NCBI GenBank assembly: GCA_934479825.1
Contig: CAKSOW010000001.1
Span: 1-64,000 of the forward strand
Source of the DNA: an uncultured Eubacteriales bacterium
GTDB lineage: Bacteria; Bacillota; Clostridia; Oscillospirales; CAG-382
Reading direction: 5' to 3'
Length of the DNA: 64,000 nt
Shown: piece by piece, positions 7,870 through 16,138 of the stretch
Layout: the number at the start of each line of letters is the position of its first letter
How positions within the stretch are numbered: position 1 is the first letter of the stretch
Position numbers and translations under genes: made by a program
The notes under the pieces: generated by a model
What the model was told of the DNA's origin: nothing
Seen by the model: the letters and a program-made list of their open reading frames with translations, nothing else
The model's database searches: none

Positions 7870-8376
7870 TTACCGTACCATGACACAGCTTGGATCATAA
7901 AATCCGCGGCATGCCGGCTGCTCGGCAGGTTTTCCGATAACGACCAAAGCTATCGGTGTGGAATCAAGCCCGAACTTTTCGCGGAACATTTGCGAGCGTT
8001 CAAGTTTGGGGTAAATGCCGCACCAACAGGAACCGTATCCAAGCTCTAAGCTTTGCAAAAGAATGTTCTGAATGGCTGCGCCGCAATCCTGCGGAAAGAA
8101 TCCTTTTGCAATTCCGGTTTGCTTTTCTTCCTTGGCACAGACCAGAATGCCAACCGACGCGTCGCGTAGGTGCGCGGCATACGGGTGAATGGACAGAGCG
8201 TCCTCTTTGGCCTTGTTGCTTTCCAAGACGACAAATTCCCACGGACGCGAGTTGCAGGCACTCGGCGCGTGCATGGCGGCCTCTAAAATGAGTCGCAGGT
8301 GCTCTTGGGGCATTTTTACGTTTGGCTCATATTTGCGAACACTGCGTCGCGCACGGATTGCTTCGGTTACATTCAT
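7870..8376 (-). CDS. Nitroreductase family protein (FMN-dependent)
   Basis: A 168-residue member of the nitroreductase (NfsB/FRase-like) fold, which uses FMN and NAD(P)H to reduce nitro groups, quinones or flavins. Visible elements are the N-terminal RRSVRKYEP, where arginines contact the FMN phosphate, APSACNSRPWEFVV (Ser/Asn/Arg FMN contacts), and the C-terminal half GAAIQNILLQSLELGYGSCW with VIGKPAE, typical of small clostridial nitroreductases. Length is normal for the short subgroup. It is divergent from the glycosylase gene at 8424 and ends at the terminator at 7742-7779. Confidence 0.88.
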   Translation of the reverse strand: MNVTEAIRARRSVRKYEPNVKMPQEHLRLILEAAMHAPSACNSRPWEFVVLESNKAKEDALSIHPYAAHLRDASVGILVCAKEEKQTGIAKGFFPQDCGAAIQNILLQSLELGYGSCWCGIYPKLERSQMFREKFGLDSTPIALVVIGKPAEQPACRGFYDPSCVMVR

Positions 8377-8423
8377 AATAAAACTTCCTTTCGTTATTTT
8401 GTTGGGGGATAAGAGGTGAGAAC

Positions 8424-8903
8424 ATGATAGCGCATCCGTTTCCGCCGGTTTTCGACGAAAAAGCCAAGATTTTGATTTTAGGCAGTTTTCCGTCGGTAAA
8501 ATCCAGAGAGCAGTTGTTTTTCTACGGTCATCCGCAAAACCGGTTCTGGCGTGTGACGGCGGCTGTATTTGATTCGCCCGAGCCGAAAACGATTCCGGAG
8601 AAGAAAGAATTTTTGCTGTCGCACGGTATTGCGCTGTGGGATGTGATTGCTTCCTGTGAGATTACTGCAAGTTCGGACAGTAGTATCCGACAGGTGGTGG
8701 CCAACGATCTTTCGCCGATCTTGAAGGCAGCAGACATCCGGCAGATTTTTGTCAACGGTCAGACGGCAAAACGTTTCTATGACCGCTATACAAGGCCTGT
8801 TACCGGCATGGACGCGATTGCACTGCCGTCTACATCACCGGCTAACGCCGCGTGGAGCGCAGAACGGCTCATCGGGGCTTGGCAGGTAATCCGGAGCGTT
8901 TGA
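8424..8903 (+). CDS. DNA-deoxyinosine glycosylase (uracil-DNA glycosylase superfamily, HDG type)
   Basis: A 159-residue base-excision repair enzyme. It matches the hypoxanthine-DNA glycosylase branch (family 6) of the UDG superfamily: ILILGSFPSVKSRE for the catalytic-site loop, GHPQNRFW at about 37-44, and the C-terminal LPSTSPANA loop. These enzymes remove deaminated adenine (hypoxanthine) from DNA. Length is normal and the protein is cytoplasmic. The gene follows the divergent nitroreductase by 47 nt and is not obviously co-transcribed with anything. A long hairpin lies 80 nt downstream. Confidence 0.85.
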   Translation: MIAHPFPPVFDEKAKILILGSFPSVKSREQLFFYGHPQNRFWRVTAAVFDSPEPKTIPEKKEFLLSHGIALWDVIASCEITASSDSSIRQVVANDLSPILKAADIRQIFVNGQTAKRFYDRYTRPVTGMDAIALPSTSPANAAWSAERLIGAWQVIRSV

Positions 8904-8982
8904 GAAAGCCTTGTTTAAGTGTTCCGACAAGGTAGAGAACGTGTTTACCTTGAAGAAGAGCTTGGCAAAAAGTATTGTTTTC

Positions 8983-9020
8983 GGCGCGCGGTGGTTTGAA
9001 ATATCAAACCACCGCGCGCC
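8983..9020. repeat. Intergenic hairpin with NTGA-NNNN-TCAN apex (copy 1)
   Basis: A perfect 17-bp stem, GGCGCGCGGTGGTTTGA (8983-8999) with its complement (9004-9020), and a 4-nt loop. It lies between converging genes and has no clear T run. Hairpins of the same design occur at 18135, 37581, 57357 and 57477. Confidence 0.7.
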
Positions 9021-9118
9021 GCTGTATTCAGATAAGAAACATAGGGTTTAAATGTTGTTCAGCGACAATTCTCGTGCCCTTTTAAGAAAAAGCGAGGGTG
9101 TCCTTGCCGACAGAAAGC

Positions 9119-9928
9119 TTACTTGTCGTATTCTGCCGGAACGCCTTTAATAATATCGCCGACGCCGTTGTAAATGTACGACGGCCGGTAGGGGAACTTA
9201 CGCATAATGTGGAAGTTTGTCACACCGGAAAGCACTAATACCGTCTCAATGCCGCTCTCAACACCGGCAATAATGTCCGTATCCATGCGGTCGCCGACAA
9301 TAGCAGTATCCTCCGGCGAAACGCCGAGCAGCTTAATGCCGGTTTTCATCATTAACGGATTCGGTTTGCCGAGATAGTAGGCGACTGCGCCGGTGGACAG
9401 CTCGATCGGAGCGACAAGAGCCTTGCAGGCCGGAATGATGCCTTGCTCGGAGGGGCCGGTCATGTCGGGATTGGTGCCAATGAGCTTGGCGCCGCCATTG
9501 ACAAGACGAACCGCCCGTAAAATACTTTCATAGTTGTAATTGCGCGTTTCGCCGACAACCACGTAATCCGGATTGACATCGTTCATGGAAATGCCTTTTT
9601 CGTACAATGCGTTGATAAGACCCGGTTCACCGATCGCGTAAACCGAACAGCCCGGTTTTTGGCCGGCTAAAAAGTCGGCAGTCGCGAGAGCACTCGTGTA
9701 AAAGTGTTTTTCATCTACGTCAAGCCCCATTCGCGCCAGTTTTTGCTGTAATTCCTTTGGGGAGCGCTCGGAACTGTTGGTTAAAAACAGAAAATGTTTG
9801 TTTTCTTTCTTTAACCATTCTACAAATTCCGATACACCGGGCAATAGAATGTTTCCATGGTAGATAACACCGTCCATATCGCAGATAAAGCCGGATTTTT
9901 GGTTGATGTCAAGGATTTTGTTTGTCAT
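9119..9928 (-). CDS. HAD superfamily class IIA phosphatase (NagD/PGP-like)
   Basis: A 269-residue HAD hydrolase. Motif I is DMDGVIYHG (about 18-26, nucleophile and acid Asp), motif II is the threonine in FLTNSSERS, a C2A-type cap domain lies in the middle, and motif IV is IVGDRMDTD. The HAD-IIA group includes NagD, 4-nitrophenylphosphatase and phosphoglycolate phosphatase types; the substrate is probably a small sugar or nucleotide phosphate. It lies 20 nt downstream of the HD-domain gene, so the two form an operon from the promoter at 10602-10630. Confidence 0.88.
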   Translation of the reverse strand: MTNKILDINQKSGFICDMDGVIYHGNILLPGVSEFVEWLKKENKHFLFLTNSSERSPKELQQKLARMGLDVDEKHFYTSALATADFLAGQKPGCSVYAIGEPGLINALYEKGISMNDVNPDYVVVGETRNYNYESILRAVRLVNGGAKLIGTNPDMTGPSEQGIIPACKALVAPIELSTGAVAYYLGKPNPLMMKTGIKLLGVSPEDTAIVGDRMDTDIIAGVESGIETVLVLSGVTNFHIMRKFPYRPSYIYNGVGDIIKGVPAEYDK

Positions 9929-9948
9929 GTTCTTTCTCCTAAAAAAGC

Positions 9949-10548
9949 TTAATGCGCTGTGTTTTCCATAAGATAAGTCGCTTCAATGTCGGCAATATGC
10001 AGTTTGACAGCGAGCGGATAGCGTTCAAATGCGCCGTTGATGGCAAAACTGCCGCCGCGCGCCGCATCGTCAAAACCGCCCATATGCCAGCGGATGGCAA
10101 TAGCCTCTTCCACCTTTAAACGCATGAAACGTTCAATCAAAAAGACGGATTTTTCACCGTGTCCGAACGGGAATTTGTCGTCGATGGTGTAAAAAGGCAC
10201 TTTCTCCCAAGCGCCGGTCGATTCGTTTTTCACGTTACGCGAACCAAGCTTGTAAAATTCAGCTTTGCAAAGGTCGTGCAAAAGAGCCACAATGGCAAAG
10301 GACTCATCGGGCTTGGATTCGTTATAACGGTCAATTAAGGCGTTATAGACATTTAAACTGTGGTCGCAAAGGCCGCCTTCGTAGGCACTGTGAAACTTGG
10401 AGCTGGCAGGGGCGGTAAAAAAATCAGTCTTTAACATCCAATCGAGCAGCTCTTTTGAGCCTTGACGCGAAATGGCCGTCGTATATGCTTCGATGAATTT
10501 TTCCTTGGAGGAGGGAACATTGATAGTCCGCAGTTGTTCTTCGTTCAT
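9949..10548 (-). CDS. HD-domain phosphohydrolase-like protein
   Basis: A 199-residue soluble protein with an HD-domain core: a histidine in GGLCDHSLNVY, the HD pair in ALLHDLCKAEF and a downstream histidine in IRWHMGGFDD. This arrangement suits a metal-dependent phosphohydrolase acting on nucleotides or a phosphodiester; the exact substrate cannot be told. Similar proteins are common in clostridial and phage genomes. No phage genes are nearby. It is the first gene of a two-gene operon with the HAD phosphatase. Confidence 0.75.
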   Translation of the reverse strand: MNEEQLRTINVPSSKEKFIEAYTTAISRQGSKELLDWMLKTDFFTAPASSKFHSAYEGGLCDHSLNVYNALIDRYNESKPDESFAIVALLHDLCKAEFYKLGSRNVKNESTGAWEKVPFYTIDDKFPFGHGEKSVFLIERFMRLKVEEAIAIRWHMGGFDDAARGGSFAINGAFERYPLAVKLHIADIEATYLMENTAH

Positions 10549-10601
10549 GTGATTCTCCGTTCATGTAATTCTCTGTTTGGTTATCATATCTTTCTGCGTA
10601 T

Positions 10602-10630
10602 ATTATATCAAATATTTGCTGTGTTTTCAA
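10602..10630 (-). promoter_or_regulatory. Promoter for the HD/HAD operon
   Basis: On the minus strand TTGAAA (10630-10625), a 17-nt spacer and TATAAT (10607-10602), 54 nt upstream of the start. Divergent from the csoR promoter. Confidence 0.8.
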
Positions 10631-10741
10631 GTACACACAAAAAATAATTCCATATTTTTTTAATTCTGCACATTTTTTATGAATATATTCTTTTTGCATA
10701 GGCGCATACTGAAATCAAACAAAACAATTTTATATTTCCTC

Positions 10742-10788
10742 TTGACAAATACCCTATCACGGTATATAATAATACCCATAAAGGGTAT
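10742..10788 (+). promoter_or_regulatory. csoR-copA promoter with two CsoR-type operators
   Basis: TTGACA (10742-10747), a 17-nt spacer and TATAAT (10765-10770). Two dyads of the CsoR kind overlap it: ATACC-N7-GGTAT (10749-10765), filling the spacer, and the perfect ATACCC-ATAAA-GGGTAT (10772-10788) just after the -10. A repressor bound at either would block RNA polymerase. Copper binding to CsoR would release it, giving autoregulation and copper-induced copA. Confidence 0.8.
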
Positions 10789-10803
10789 AAAGGAGGAAAT
10801 AAA

Positions 10804-11121
10804 ATGCCTGAAAATAAATGCCCGGCCTGTCAGATGGCTGATGAAAAAACAACACATCGCAGTGATGGCGAAAAGAAAAAGCTAATAAACCGACTGAACC
10901 GTATCGAAGGCCAGATTCGCGGTATTCGGAAAATGCTGGAAAACGATGCATACTGCACGGATATTCTGATTCAGTCAGCCGCCGTCAATGCCGCCGTCAA
11001 TGCATTCAACAGAGAATTGATCAGCCGCCATATGCATACCTGCGTGGTGCGCGATATCCGTGAGGGAAAAGAAGAAGTGATAGACGAATTGGTCGAAACG
11101 CTTCAAAGATTGATGAAATAG
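10804..11121 (+). CDS. csoR: Copper-sensing repressor CsoR
   Basis: A 105-residue all-helical protein of the CsoR/RcnR family. The Cu(I) ligand set is present with the same spacing as in Mycobacterium CsoR (C36, H61, C65): C51, H76 and C80. The helix containing NRLNRIEGQIRGIRKMLE is the conserved DNA-contact and tetramer helix. A short N-terminal extension adds two further cysteines (CPAC). The start is the ATG at 10804 with AAGGAGG 8 nt upstream. It lies directly before copA and behind a promoter carrying CsoR-type dyads, so copper is the likely signal. Confidence 0.92.
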   Translation: MPENKCPACQMADEKTTHRSDGEKKKLINRLNRIEGQIRGIRKMLENDAYCTDILIQSAAVNAAVNAFNRELISRHMHTCVVRDIREGKEEVIDELVETLQRLMK

Positions 11122-11192
11122 TTTTAGCGGCAACCATTTTTGTCTATCATCTGAAAGCGGTTGAATCTTTATATCGAAAGGAGCAAAGACAA

Positions 11193-13727
11193 ATGAAACG
11201 ATATAAAGTTACGGGTATGAGCTGTGCTGCATGCAGTGCACGCGTCGAAAAGGCGGTTTCCGCCGTAAAAGGCGTAACAGAATGCTCGGTCAGCTTACTT
11301 ACCAATTCCATGGGAGTGGAGGGAACTGCCTCCGAAAGCGATATTATCGCAGCAGTCGAAAAAGCCGGATACGGTGCTTTTCCCGAAAGTACAACGAATG
11401 AAACAAACGGTAAGACTGTCAAAGCGGATGAGGAGGCGTTGACAGACCGCGAGACGCCGGTCCTGCGGCGCAGACTTATCGCGTCTCTTGTATTTTTAGC
11501 ATTACTCATGTATATTTCCATGGGACACATGATGTGGGGCTGGAAGTTGCCGTCCTTTTTGGAAAACGATCATGTTGCCATGGGGCTTGCACAATTATTA
11601 TTGACAATCGCTGTCATGGTTATCAATCAAAAATTCTTTATCAGCGGCTTTAAAAGTCTTTTCAACCGGGCACCCAATATGGATACGCTCGTTGCACTAG
11701 GCTCGGCTGCCGCGTTCGGATACAGCACCGTGGCGCTGTTTGCCATGAGCGGTGCGCAGGTACGGGGCGATATGGACGCGGTCATGCACTATATGCATGA
11801 ATTCTATTTTGAGTCTGCGGCGATGATCTTAGCTCTTATTACCATCGGAAAAATGTTAGAGGCGCGTTCCAAGGGAAAGACAACCGATGCTTTGAAAAGC
11901 CTTATCAAACTTTCGCCTAAGACAGCCACGCTTCTTGTCGATGGGGTGGAAACGGTCGTTCCGGCGGAAAAAGTAAAAGCCGGCGATATTTTTACCGTCC
12001 GTCCGGGCGAGAGCATTCCTACCGACGGAATTGTGTTGGACGGCGAAAGTGCGGTGAATGAATCGGCACTGACCGGGGAAAGTATACCGGTAGACAAAAA
12101 ATCCGGTGATGAGGTTTCGGCGGCGACGATCAACACGTCGGGATATCTGAAATGCAAAGCCGTGCGCGTTGGCGAAGATACGGCTCTTTCGCAGATCATC
12201 CGCATGGTAGAGGACGCGGCGGCTACCAAAGCGCCGATTGCCAAAATCGCGGATAAAGTTTCCGGCATATTTGTGCCGGCTGTTATAACGATTGCCGTGA
12301 TTACGATAGCGGTTTGGCTGTTTGCAGGACAAAGCGTCGGTTTTGCGTTGGCACGCGGCATTTCGGTGCTTGTGATCAGCTGTCCGTGTGCGCTGGGCCT
12401 TGCCACACCGGTTGCCATTATGGTAGGCAACGGCGTTGGCGCCAAAAACGGGATTTTGTTCAAAACTGCCGCTTCGTTGGAGCATGCCGGACATACGCAG
12501 ATTGCCGTATTGGATAAGACCGGCACGATTACGGCCGGAGAGCCGCGTGTGACGGATATTCTTCCGGCAGACGGCATATCGGAAACGGAACTGCTTTCTT
12601 TTGCTTATTCGTTGGAAAAACAGAGCGAACATCCGCTTGCACGCGCGATTATTCAAAAGGGCGACGAAGAGGGGCTTGCTGCCCAACCGGTTACTTTGTT
12701 TGAAGCGTTGCCGGGTAATGGCCTTACGGCTGTGTGCGGACAAACACGCTTATATGGCGGAAACCTTTCGTTTATTTCAGAAAAAACGACAGTGCCGGAT
12801 TCTGTTCAAAAACAGTTTGACCTGCTTGCCGAAACCGGGAAAACGCCGCTGTTTTTCGCATCAGACAGCCGCTTTCTCGGTATCATTGCCGTGTCTGATG
12901 TGATAAAAAAGGACAGTCCTGCGGCCATCCGCGAACTCCGCGATATGGGAATCCGCGTTGTGATGCTGACCGGCGACAACGAACGAACGGCACGTGCCGT
13001 CGGAAAACAGGTCGGCGTGGATAAAGTCATTTCCGGCGTTCGCCCGGACGGAAAAGAAGCGGTGATCCGCGAATTGAAACAAGAAGGGCGCGTTGCCATG
13101 GTTGGCGACGGAATCAATGACGCACCGGCTTTGACGTTAGCGGATACGGGCATTGCTATCGGCGCCGGGACGGACGTTGCCATTGACGCGGCGGATGTGG
13201 TTCTTATGAAGAGCCGCCTTTCCGATGTGCCGGCGGCTATCCGGCTCAGCCGTGCGACGCTTCGCAACATTCATGAAAATTTGTTTTGGGCATTTATTTA
13301 TAACGTCATAGGCATACCGCTTGCGGCCGGTGTTTTCATTCGCTTTACCGGTTGGCAGCTCAATCCGATGTTCGGCGCGGCGGCTATGAGCCTCTCAAGC
13401 TTTTGCGTGGTGACAAATGCGCTGCGGTTAAATCTATTTAAGCTGTATCGCCCGACATCTCATCGCACCCAAAAAGCAATTCCCGATGAATCCAATATCA
13501 ATACAAAGGAGACAAAAAACATGAAAAAGACCATGAAAATTGAAGGCATGATGTGCGGTCATTGCGAAGCGCGCGTCAAAAAAGCGCTGGAAGCCATTGA
13601 CGGTGTTTCAGCCGAAGTGAGCCATGAAAAAGGAACGGCGGTTGTGACAAGTGAAAAAGAAGTACCGGACGAAGTCTTGAAAAAGGCAGTCGAAGATCAG
13701 GACTACAAGGTTGTTTCGATTGATTGA
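11193..13727 (+). CDS. copA: Cu(I)-exporting P1B-type ATPase with fused C-terminal CopZ-like domain
   Basis: An 844-residue copper pump. Domain order: an N-terminal HMA metal-binding domain with GMSCAAC (C11, C14); eight transmembrane helices including the Cu(I) channel motif CPC (397-399); an actuator domain with the TGES loop; a phosphorylation domain with DKTG (Asp 441); an HP-containing nucleotide domain; and the GDGINDAPAL hinge. After the last membrane helix, a linker of about 30 residues leads into a second complete HMA domain (about 777-844) with MMCGHC (C788, C791). That domain looks exactly like a free CopZ chaperone and has its own ribosome binding site and ATG inside the frame (13521). 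The gene lies 71 nt after csoR and ends in a strong terminator. Confidence 0.93.
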   Translation: MKRYKVTGMSCAACSARVEKAVSAVKGVTECSVSLLTNSMGVEGTASESDIIAAVEKAGYGAFPESTTNETNGKTVKADEEALTDRETPVLRRRLIASLVFLALLMYISMGHMMWGWKLPSFLENDHVAMGLAQLLLTIAVMVINQKFFISGFKSLFNRAPNMDTLVALGSAAAFGYSTVALFAMSGAQVRGDMDAVMHYMHEFYFESAAMILALITIGKMLEARSKGKTTDALKSLIKLSPKTATLLVDGVETVVPAEKVKAGDIFTVRPGESIPTDGIVLDGESAVNESALTGESIPVDKKSGDEVSAATINTSGYLKCKAVRVGEDTALSQIIRMVEDAAATKAPIAKIADKVSGIFVPAVITIAVITIAVWLFAGQSVGFALARGISVLVISCPCALGLATPVAIMVGNGVGAKNGILFKTAASLEHAGHTQIAVLDKTGTITAGEPRVTDILPADGISETELLSFAYSLEKQSEHPLARAIIQKGDEEGLAAQPVTLFEALPGNGLTAVCGQTRLYGGNLSFISEKTTVPDSVQKQFDLLAETGKTPLFFASDSRFLGIIAVSDVIKKDSPAAIRELRDMGIRVVMLTGDNERTARAVGKQVGVDKVISGVRPDGKEAVIRELKQEGRVAMVGDGINDAPALTLADTGIAIGAGTDVAIDAADVVLMKSRLSDVPAAIRLSRATLRNIHENLFWAFIYNVIGIPLAAGVFIRFTGWQLNPMFGAAAMSLSSFCVVTNALRLNLFKLYRPTSHRTQKAIPDESNINTKETKNMKKTMKIEGMMCGHCEARVKKALEAIDGVSAEVSHEKGTAVVTSEKEVPDEVLKKAVEDQDYKVVSID
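13521..13727 (+). CDS. Possible independently translated CopZ copper chaperone (internal start in copA)
   Basis: An in-frame ATG at 13521 is preceded by AAAGGAG (13505-13511) with 9-nt spacing, as good as any start in the window. It would produce a 68-residue protein starting MKKTMKIEGMMCGHC, matching the length and N-terminus of stand-alone CopZ/HMA chaperones. No stop codon separates it from copA, so the same coding sequence could give both a fused domain and a free chaperone. I infer this from the ribosome binding site; it could equally be a relic of a copA-copZ fusion. Confidence 0.5.
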   Translation: MKKTMKIEGMMCGHCEARVKKALEAIDGVSAEVSHEKGTAVVTSEKEVPDEVLKKAVEDQDYKVVSID

Positions 13728-13736
13728 CAAATAGCT

Positions 13737-13786
13737 GAGCCCCCTCAAATGTATTGTTGCATTGAGGGGGCTCGGTTCTATTTTGC
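13737..13786 (+). terminator. Terminator of the csoR-copA operon
   Basis: GAGCCCCCTCAA (13737-13748) pairs with TTGAGGGGGCTC (13762-13773), followed by a T-rich stretch. It starts 9 nt after the copA stop. Confidence 0.85.
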
Positions 13787-13800
13787 TTTTGGGGACAGTG

Positions 13801-14988
13801 CTATAACTGAAAGCATTTCTTTAACAGGCGAATGGACGGTTCTTCACGGAAAGAATGGTCTCCGGGATCGACATAACAGTGCTCAAAATAAGCATCTTCC
13901 GACAACCCGTATTTCGGCAGCGCGTCCGGATGATTGCGGTGTGCGGAATCTGAATATTTGGGATATTGTGAAAGTTGAAAACGTTCCGGACAGCCGGCCG
14001 CCTCGTAACCGCGGCGAACGGTTTTTATATATTCCTCCGCGCCGCCCTCATTGCAGGCTAAATATTTCGGCGCTAATGCGGCTAAGAGATCCTGGTGGGC
14101 AAACCATTTCCAAAGCCCCGGAATTTCATGCCAGTTTCCGGAGTTTTGAGACATGCCGTTTTCGGGTTCTTCCGTGATAGACATATATCGTTCGCGAGGG
14201 TCACAGACGAAATCGTTAAAGACAACCGCTTTTATATCGTCACTGATAAGTCCGAGAAATAAGGAGGGCAATGAGCCAAGGGAATGTGAGGATACTGCGA
14301 TGCGATTCGCATCAATATAGGGGAGCGTTTTCATCCATTGCAAACAGCATAACTTTTGGAATACCGACATGCCGGCATAACATAAACCGGATTGGATATA
14401 ACCAAAGCACATCTGGGTACGGGTATAATAGCCGAATTCTCCCTCGCGTTCAATATCTAAGGCGCATTCTGCTGTTTCGGGATTATCGAAAGCAAATGCC
14501 ACCATTTTGTTCATCGCCATGTACTTAGCCATGCGGTTGCGTTCCGGAAATTTTTCAAAGCGGCAGGTAGGGCGATCGAGTAGCGGTTCGCCGGAAATGA
14601 ATTCCTTGCTGTGAATAGATCCGGGAATGCAGATAACACCCGGCGCCGGATTGGTTTCGTCAACGCCGTCCGGAATAAGAACCAAAAACGGAACCACAGT
14701 CACCGAATCCGGATATAATTCCCATTTTTCCACTGCATAACCATCTCGCTCCACATGAGAAAGCCGCACCGGATCCGGTTGTTTCGTGAATTCCGGAAGA
14801 AGCAAAAGTTCCCGTGCTTTTTGACAAACGCTGTTTTTCCAGTTTAAAAAAGCTTCTGGCGTCAGCGTTTCAGGCATGGAAAGTAATGGTTTCAAATGGC
14901 GCATCTGTTCCATATGGGCGGCAAGGGAAGAGGTAAGGCGACCGTCCGGTCGTGCCGATCTAAAATGTTTTTCATAGCTAAGATTCAT
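13801..14988 (-). CDS. Alpha/beta-hydrolase, acetyl-xylan-esterase-like
   Basis: A 395-residue soluble protein with an alpha/beta-hydrolase core. The likely nucleophile is S236 in VSSHSLGS, where the normally first glycine of GxSxG is replaced by Ser; an Asp and a C-terminal His (DPGDHSF) could complete the triad. An extended N-terminal region before the core resembles the AXE1 or dienelactone-hydrolase-like esterases often used against acetylated sugars. There is no signal peptide, so it would act on imported oligosaccharides. The start is the ATG at 14988, with GAGGT 8 nt upstream; an upstream in-frame start lacks a ribosome binding site. Its promoter is at 15042-15070. Confidence 0.75.
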   Translation of the reverse strand: MNLSYEKHFRSARPDGRLTSSLAAHMEQMRHLKPLLSMPETLTPEAFLNWKNSVCQKARELLLLPEFTKQPDPVRLSHVERDGYAVEKWELYPDSVTVVPFLVLIPDGVDETNPAPGVICIPGSIHSKEFISGEPLLDRPTCRFEKFPERNRMAKYMAMNKMVAFAFDNPETAECALDIEREGEFGYYTRTQMCFGYIQSGLCYAGMSVFQKLCCLQWMKTLPYIDANRIAVSSHSLGSLPSLFLGLISDDIKAVVFNDFVCDPRERYMSITEEPENGMSQNSGNWHEIPGLWKWFAHQDLLAALAPKYLACNEGGAEEYIKTVRRGYEAAGCPERFQLSQYPKYSDSAHRNHPDALPKYGLSEDAYFEHCYVDPGDHSFREEPSIRLLKKCFQL

Positions 14989-15041
14989 AATAAATACCTC
15001 ATTGTCAGACACTGTCACACAAGATTTTTATGTACAAGAGC

Positions 15042-15070
15042 ATTTTACTATAAATGATAGCATTTGGCAA
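15042..15070 (-). promoter_or_regulatory. Promoter for the esterase gene
   Basis: On the minus strand TTGCCA (15070-15065), a 17-nt spacer and TAAAAT (15047-15042), 54 nt before the ATG. Confidence 0.6.
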
Positions 15071-15124
15071 TGGTAAACGCGGACATATTTTGCCAAAAAT
15101 GTCCGTTTTATGTTTGTATAGGAT

Positions 15125-16138
15125 TTAAAAACTCATATTGGCAAAAATCCGGTGCATTCGTTCATTGGTAAAGCGCGCGTCAATGAACTGCCAGAATGCA
15201 TCTGTTGCCGGAACGCCGGAAAGCCGGGCTGACCAACGGTAAACGGCAATGCAGGTGACAACCGCATTAAAGATAAAAAAGGCTGTGAGAACCCATGTTA
15301 TAATTTTTCCGGTACGGTTGGGAATCTTTAAAATCCATTTTGCCATACGCGGATAAATGCTCTTGACCCAAAAGACGCCCAAAATTCCCCAAAGCAGTGA
15401 ATACATCAGGCAGATTCTGCCGTTTATGTTAAATGGCTTTGTACTGTAATCCCAGCTTCGTGAGCCGAATGCCATTTCCTGTGCCCAAGAGCACACATAT
15501 TCCACAATACTGCCGACTAATGTTCCGCCTGCAAAGGACAGCCATTTGCCGCGATTGCGGAAACGGTAGAGGGAAACGGTCAATACCACGGCTCCCACGC
15601 CGTATAGCAGGTTAAACGGCCCGTAAACCAGTCCTGAACGGCTTTCGAGATAACCGCGCGTCAACAGACACCAGCCCAGTTCCACCACAACGCCAAGGAA
15701 ACTGCCGATAAAGCATAAAAGAAGCAGCTTATATATGTTTAATCCGCGCGCAAAATGATTGGAACGGCTTTCTTCGACATCGATAACGGCATTGGCCGGA
15801 GCGGAGGGAATCAGTTTTTTCTTTTGCGAGTTGCGCAGATCATTCCAGCGAGCCGATAGTTCATCGACCATGTCGGTTGTAATCAAATGTGCCTTTTTCA
15901 TGTTTCCGGCGGCGCGTTTATAGGAATCCAGTTTCTGGCGAACCTCGATATCGGTTATTTCCGGATTTTCCGCACCAATCAAGGATTCATAGTAAGTCTG
16001 CATACAGTCGTTTGTCTGCAAAACGCTGTCGAGAAGTACGCCGCTTGCCTGTTCAAGCTCGGTGGAAACCGGTTCGATTTCTTCGGAAAGCTCTGTGTTT
16101 CCTGTTAAAACTTCCGGTATTTTTAGTTTTGTTTTCAT
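15125..16138 (-). CDS. CmpB-family (putative ABC-transporter type IV) membrane protein
   Basis: A 337-residue protein. An N-terminal soluble, helical stretch of about 135 residues precedes a membrane region with five or six hydrophobic helices, containing ELGWCLLTRGYLESRSGLVY and YGPFNLLYG-type sequence. That pattern is the mark of the CmpB family (PF06541, once DUF1113). The family's biochemical role is not settled; ABC-transporter membrane partner is only a label. The ATG at 16138 (GGAGG 7 nt upstream) overlaps the stop of the PlsY-like gene as ATGA, so the two are translationally coupled. It is the last gene of the lipid operon. Confidence 0.75.
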   Translation of the reverse strand: MKTKLKIPEVLTGNTELSEEIEPVSTELEQASGVLLDSVLQTNDCMQTYYESLIGAENPEITDIEVRQKLDSYKRAAGNMKKAHLITTDMVDELSARWNDLRNSQKKKLIPSAPANAVIDVEESRSNHFARGLNIYKLLLLCFIGSFLGVVVELGWCLLTRGYLESRSGLVYGPFNLLYGVGAVVLTVSLYRFRNRGKWLSFAGGTLVGSIVEYVCSWAQEMAFGSRSWDYSTKPFNINGRICLMYSLLWGILGVFWVKSIYPRMAKWILKIPNRTGKIITWVLTAFFIFNAVVTCIAVYRWSARLSGVPATDAFWQFIDARFTNERMHRIFANMSF

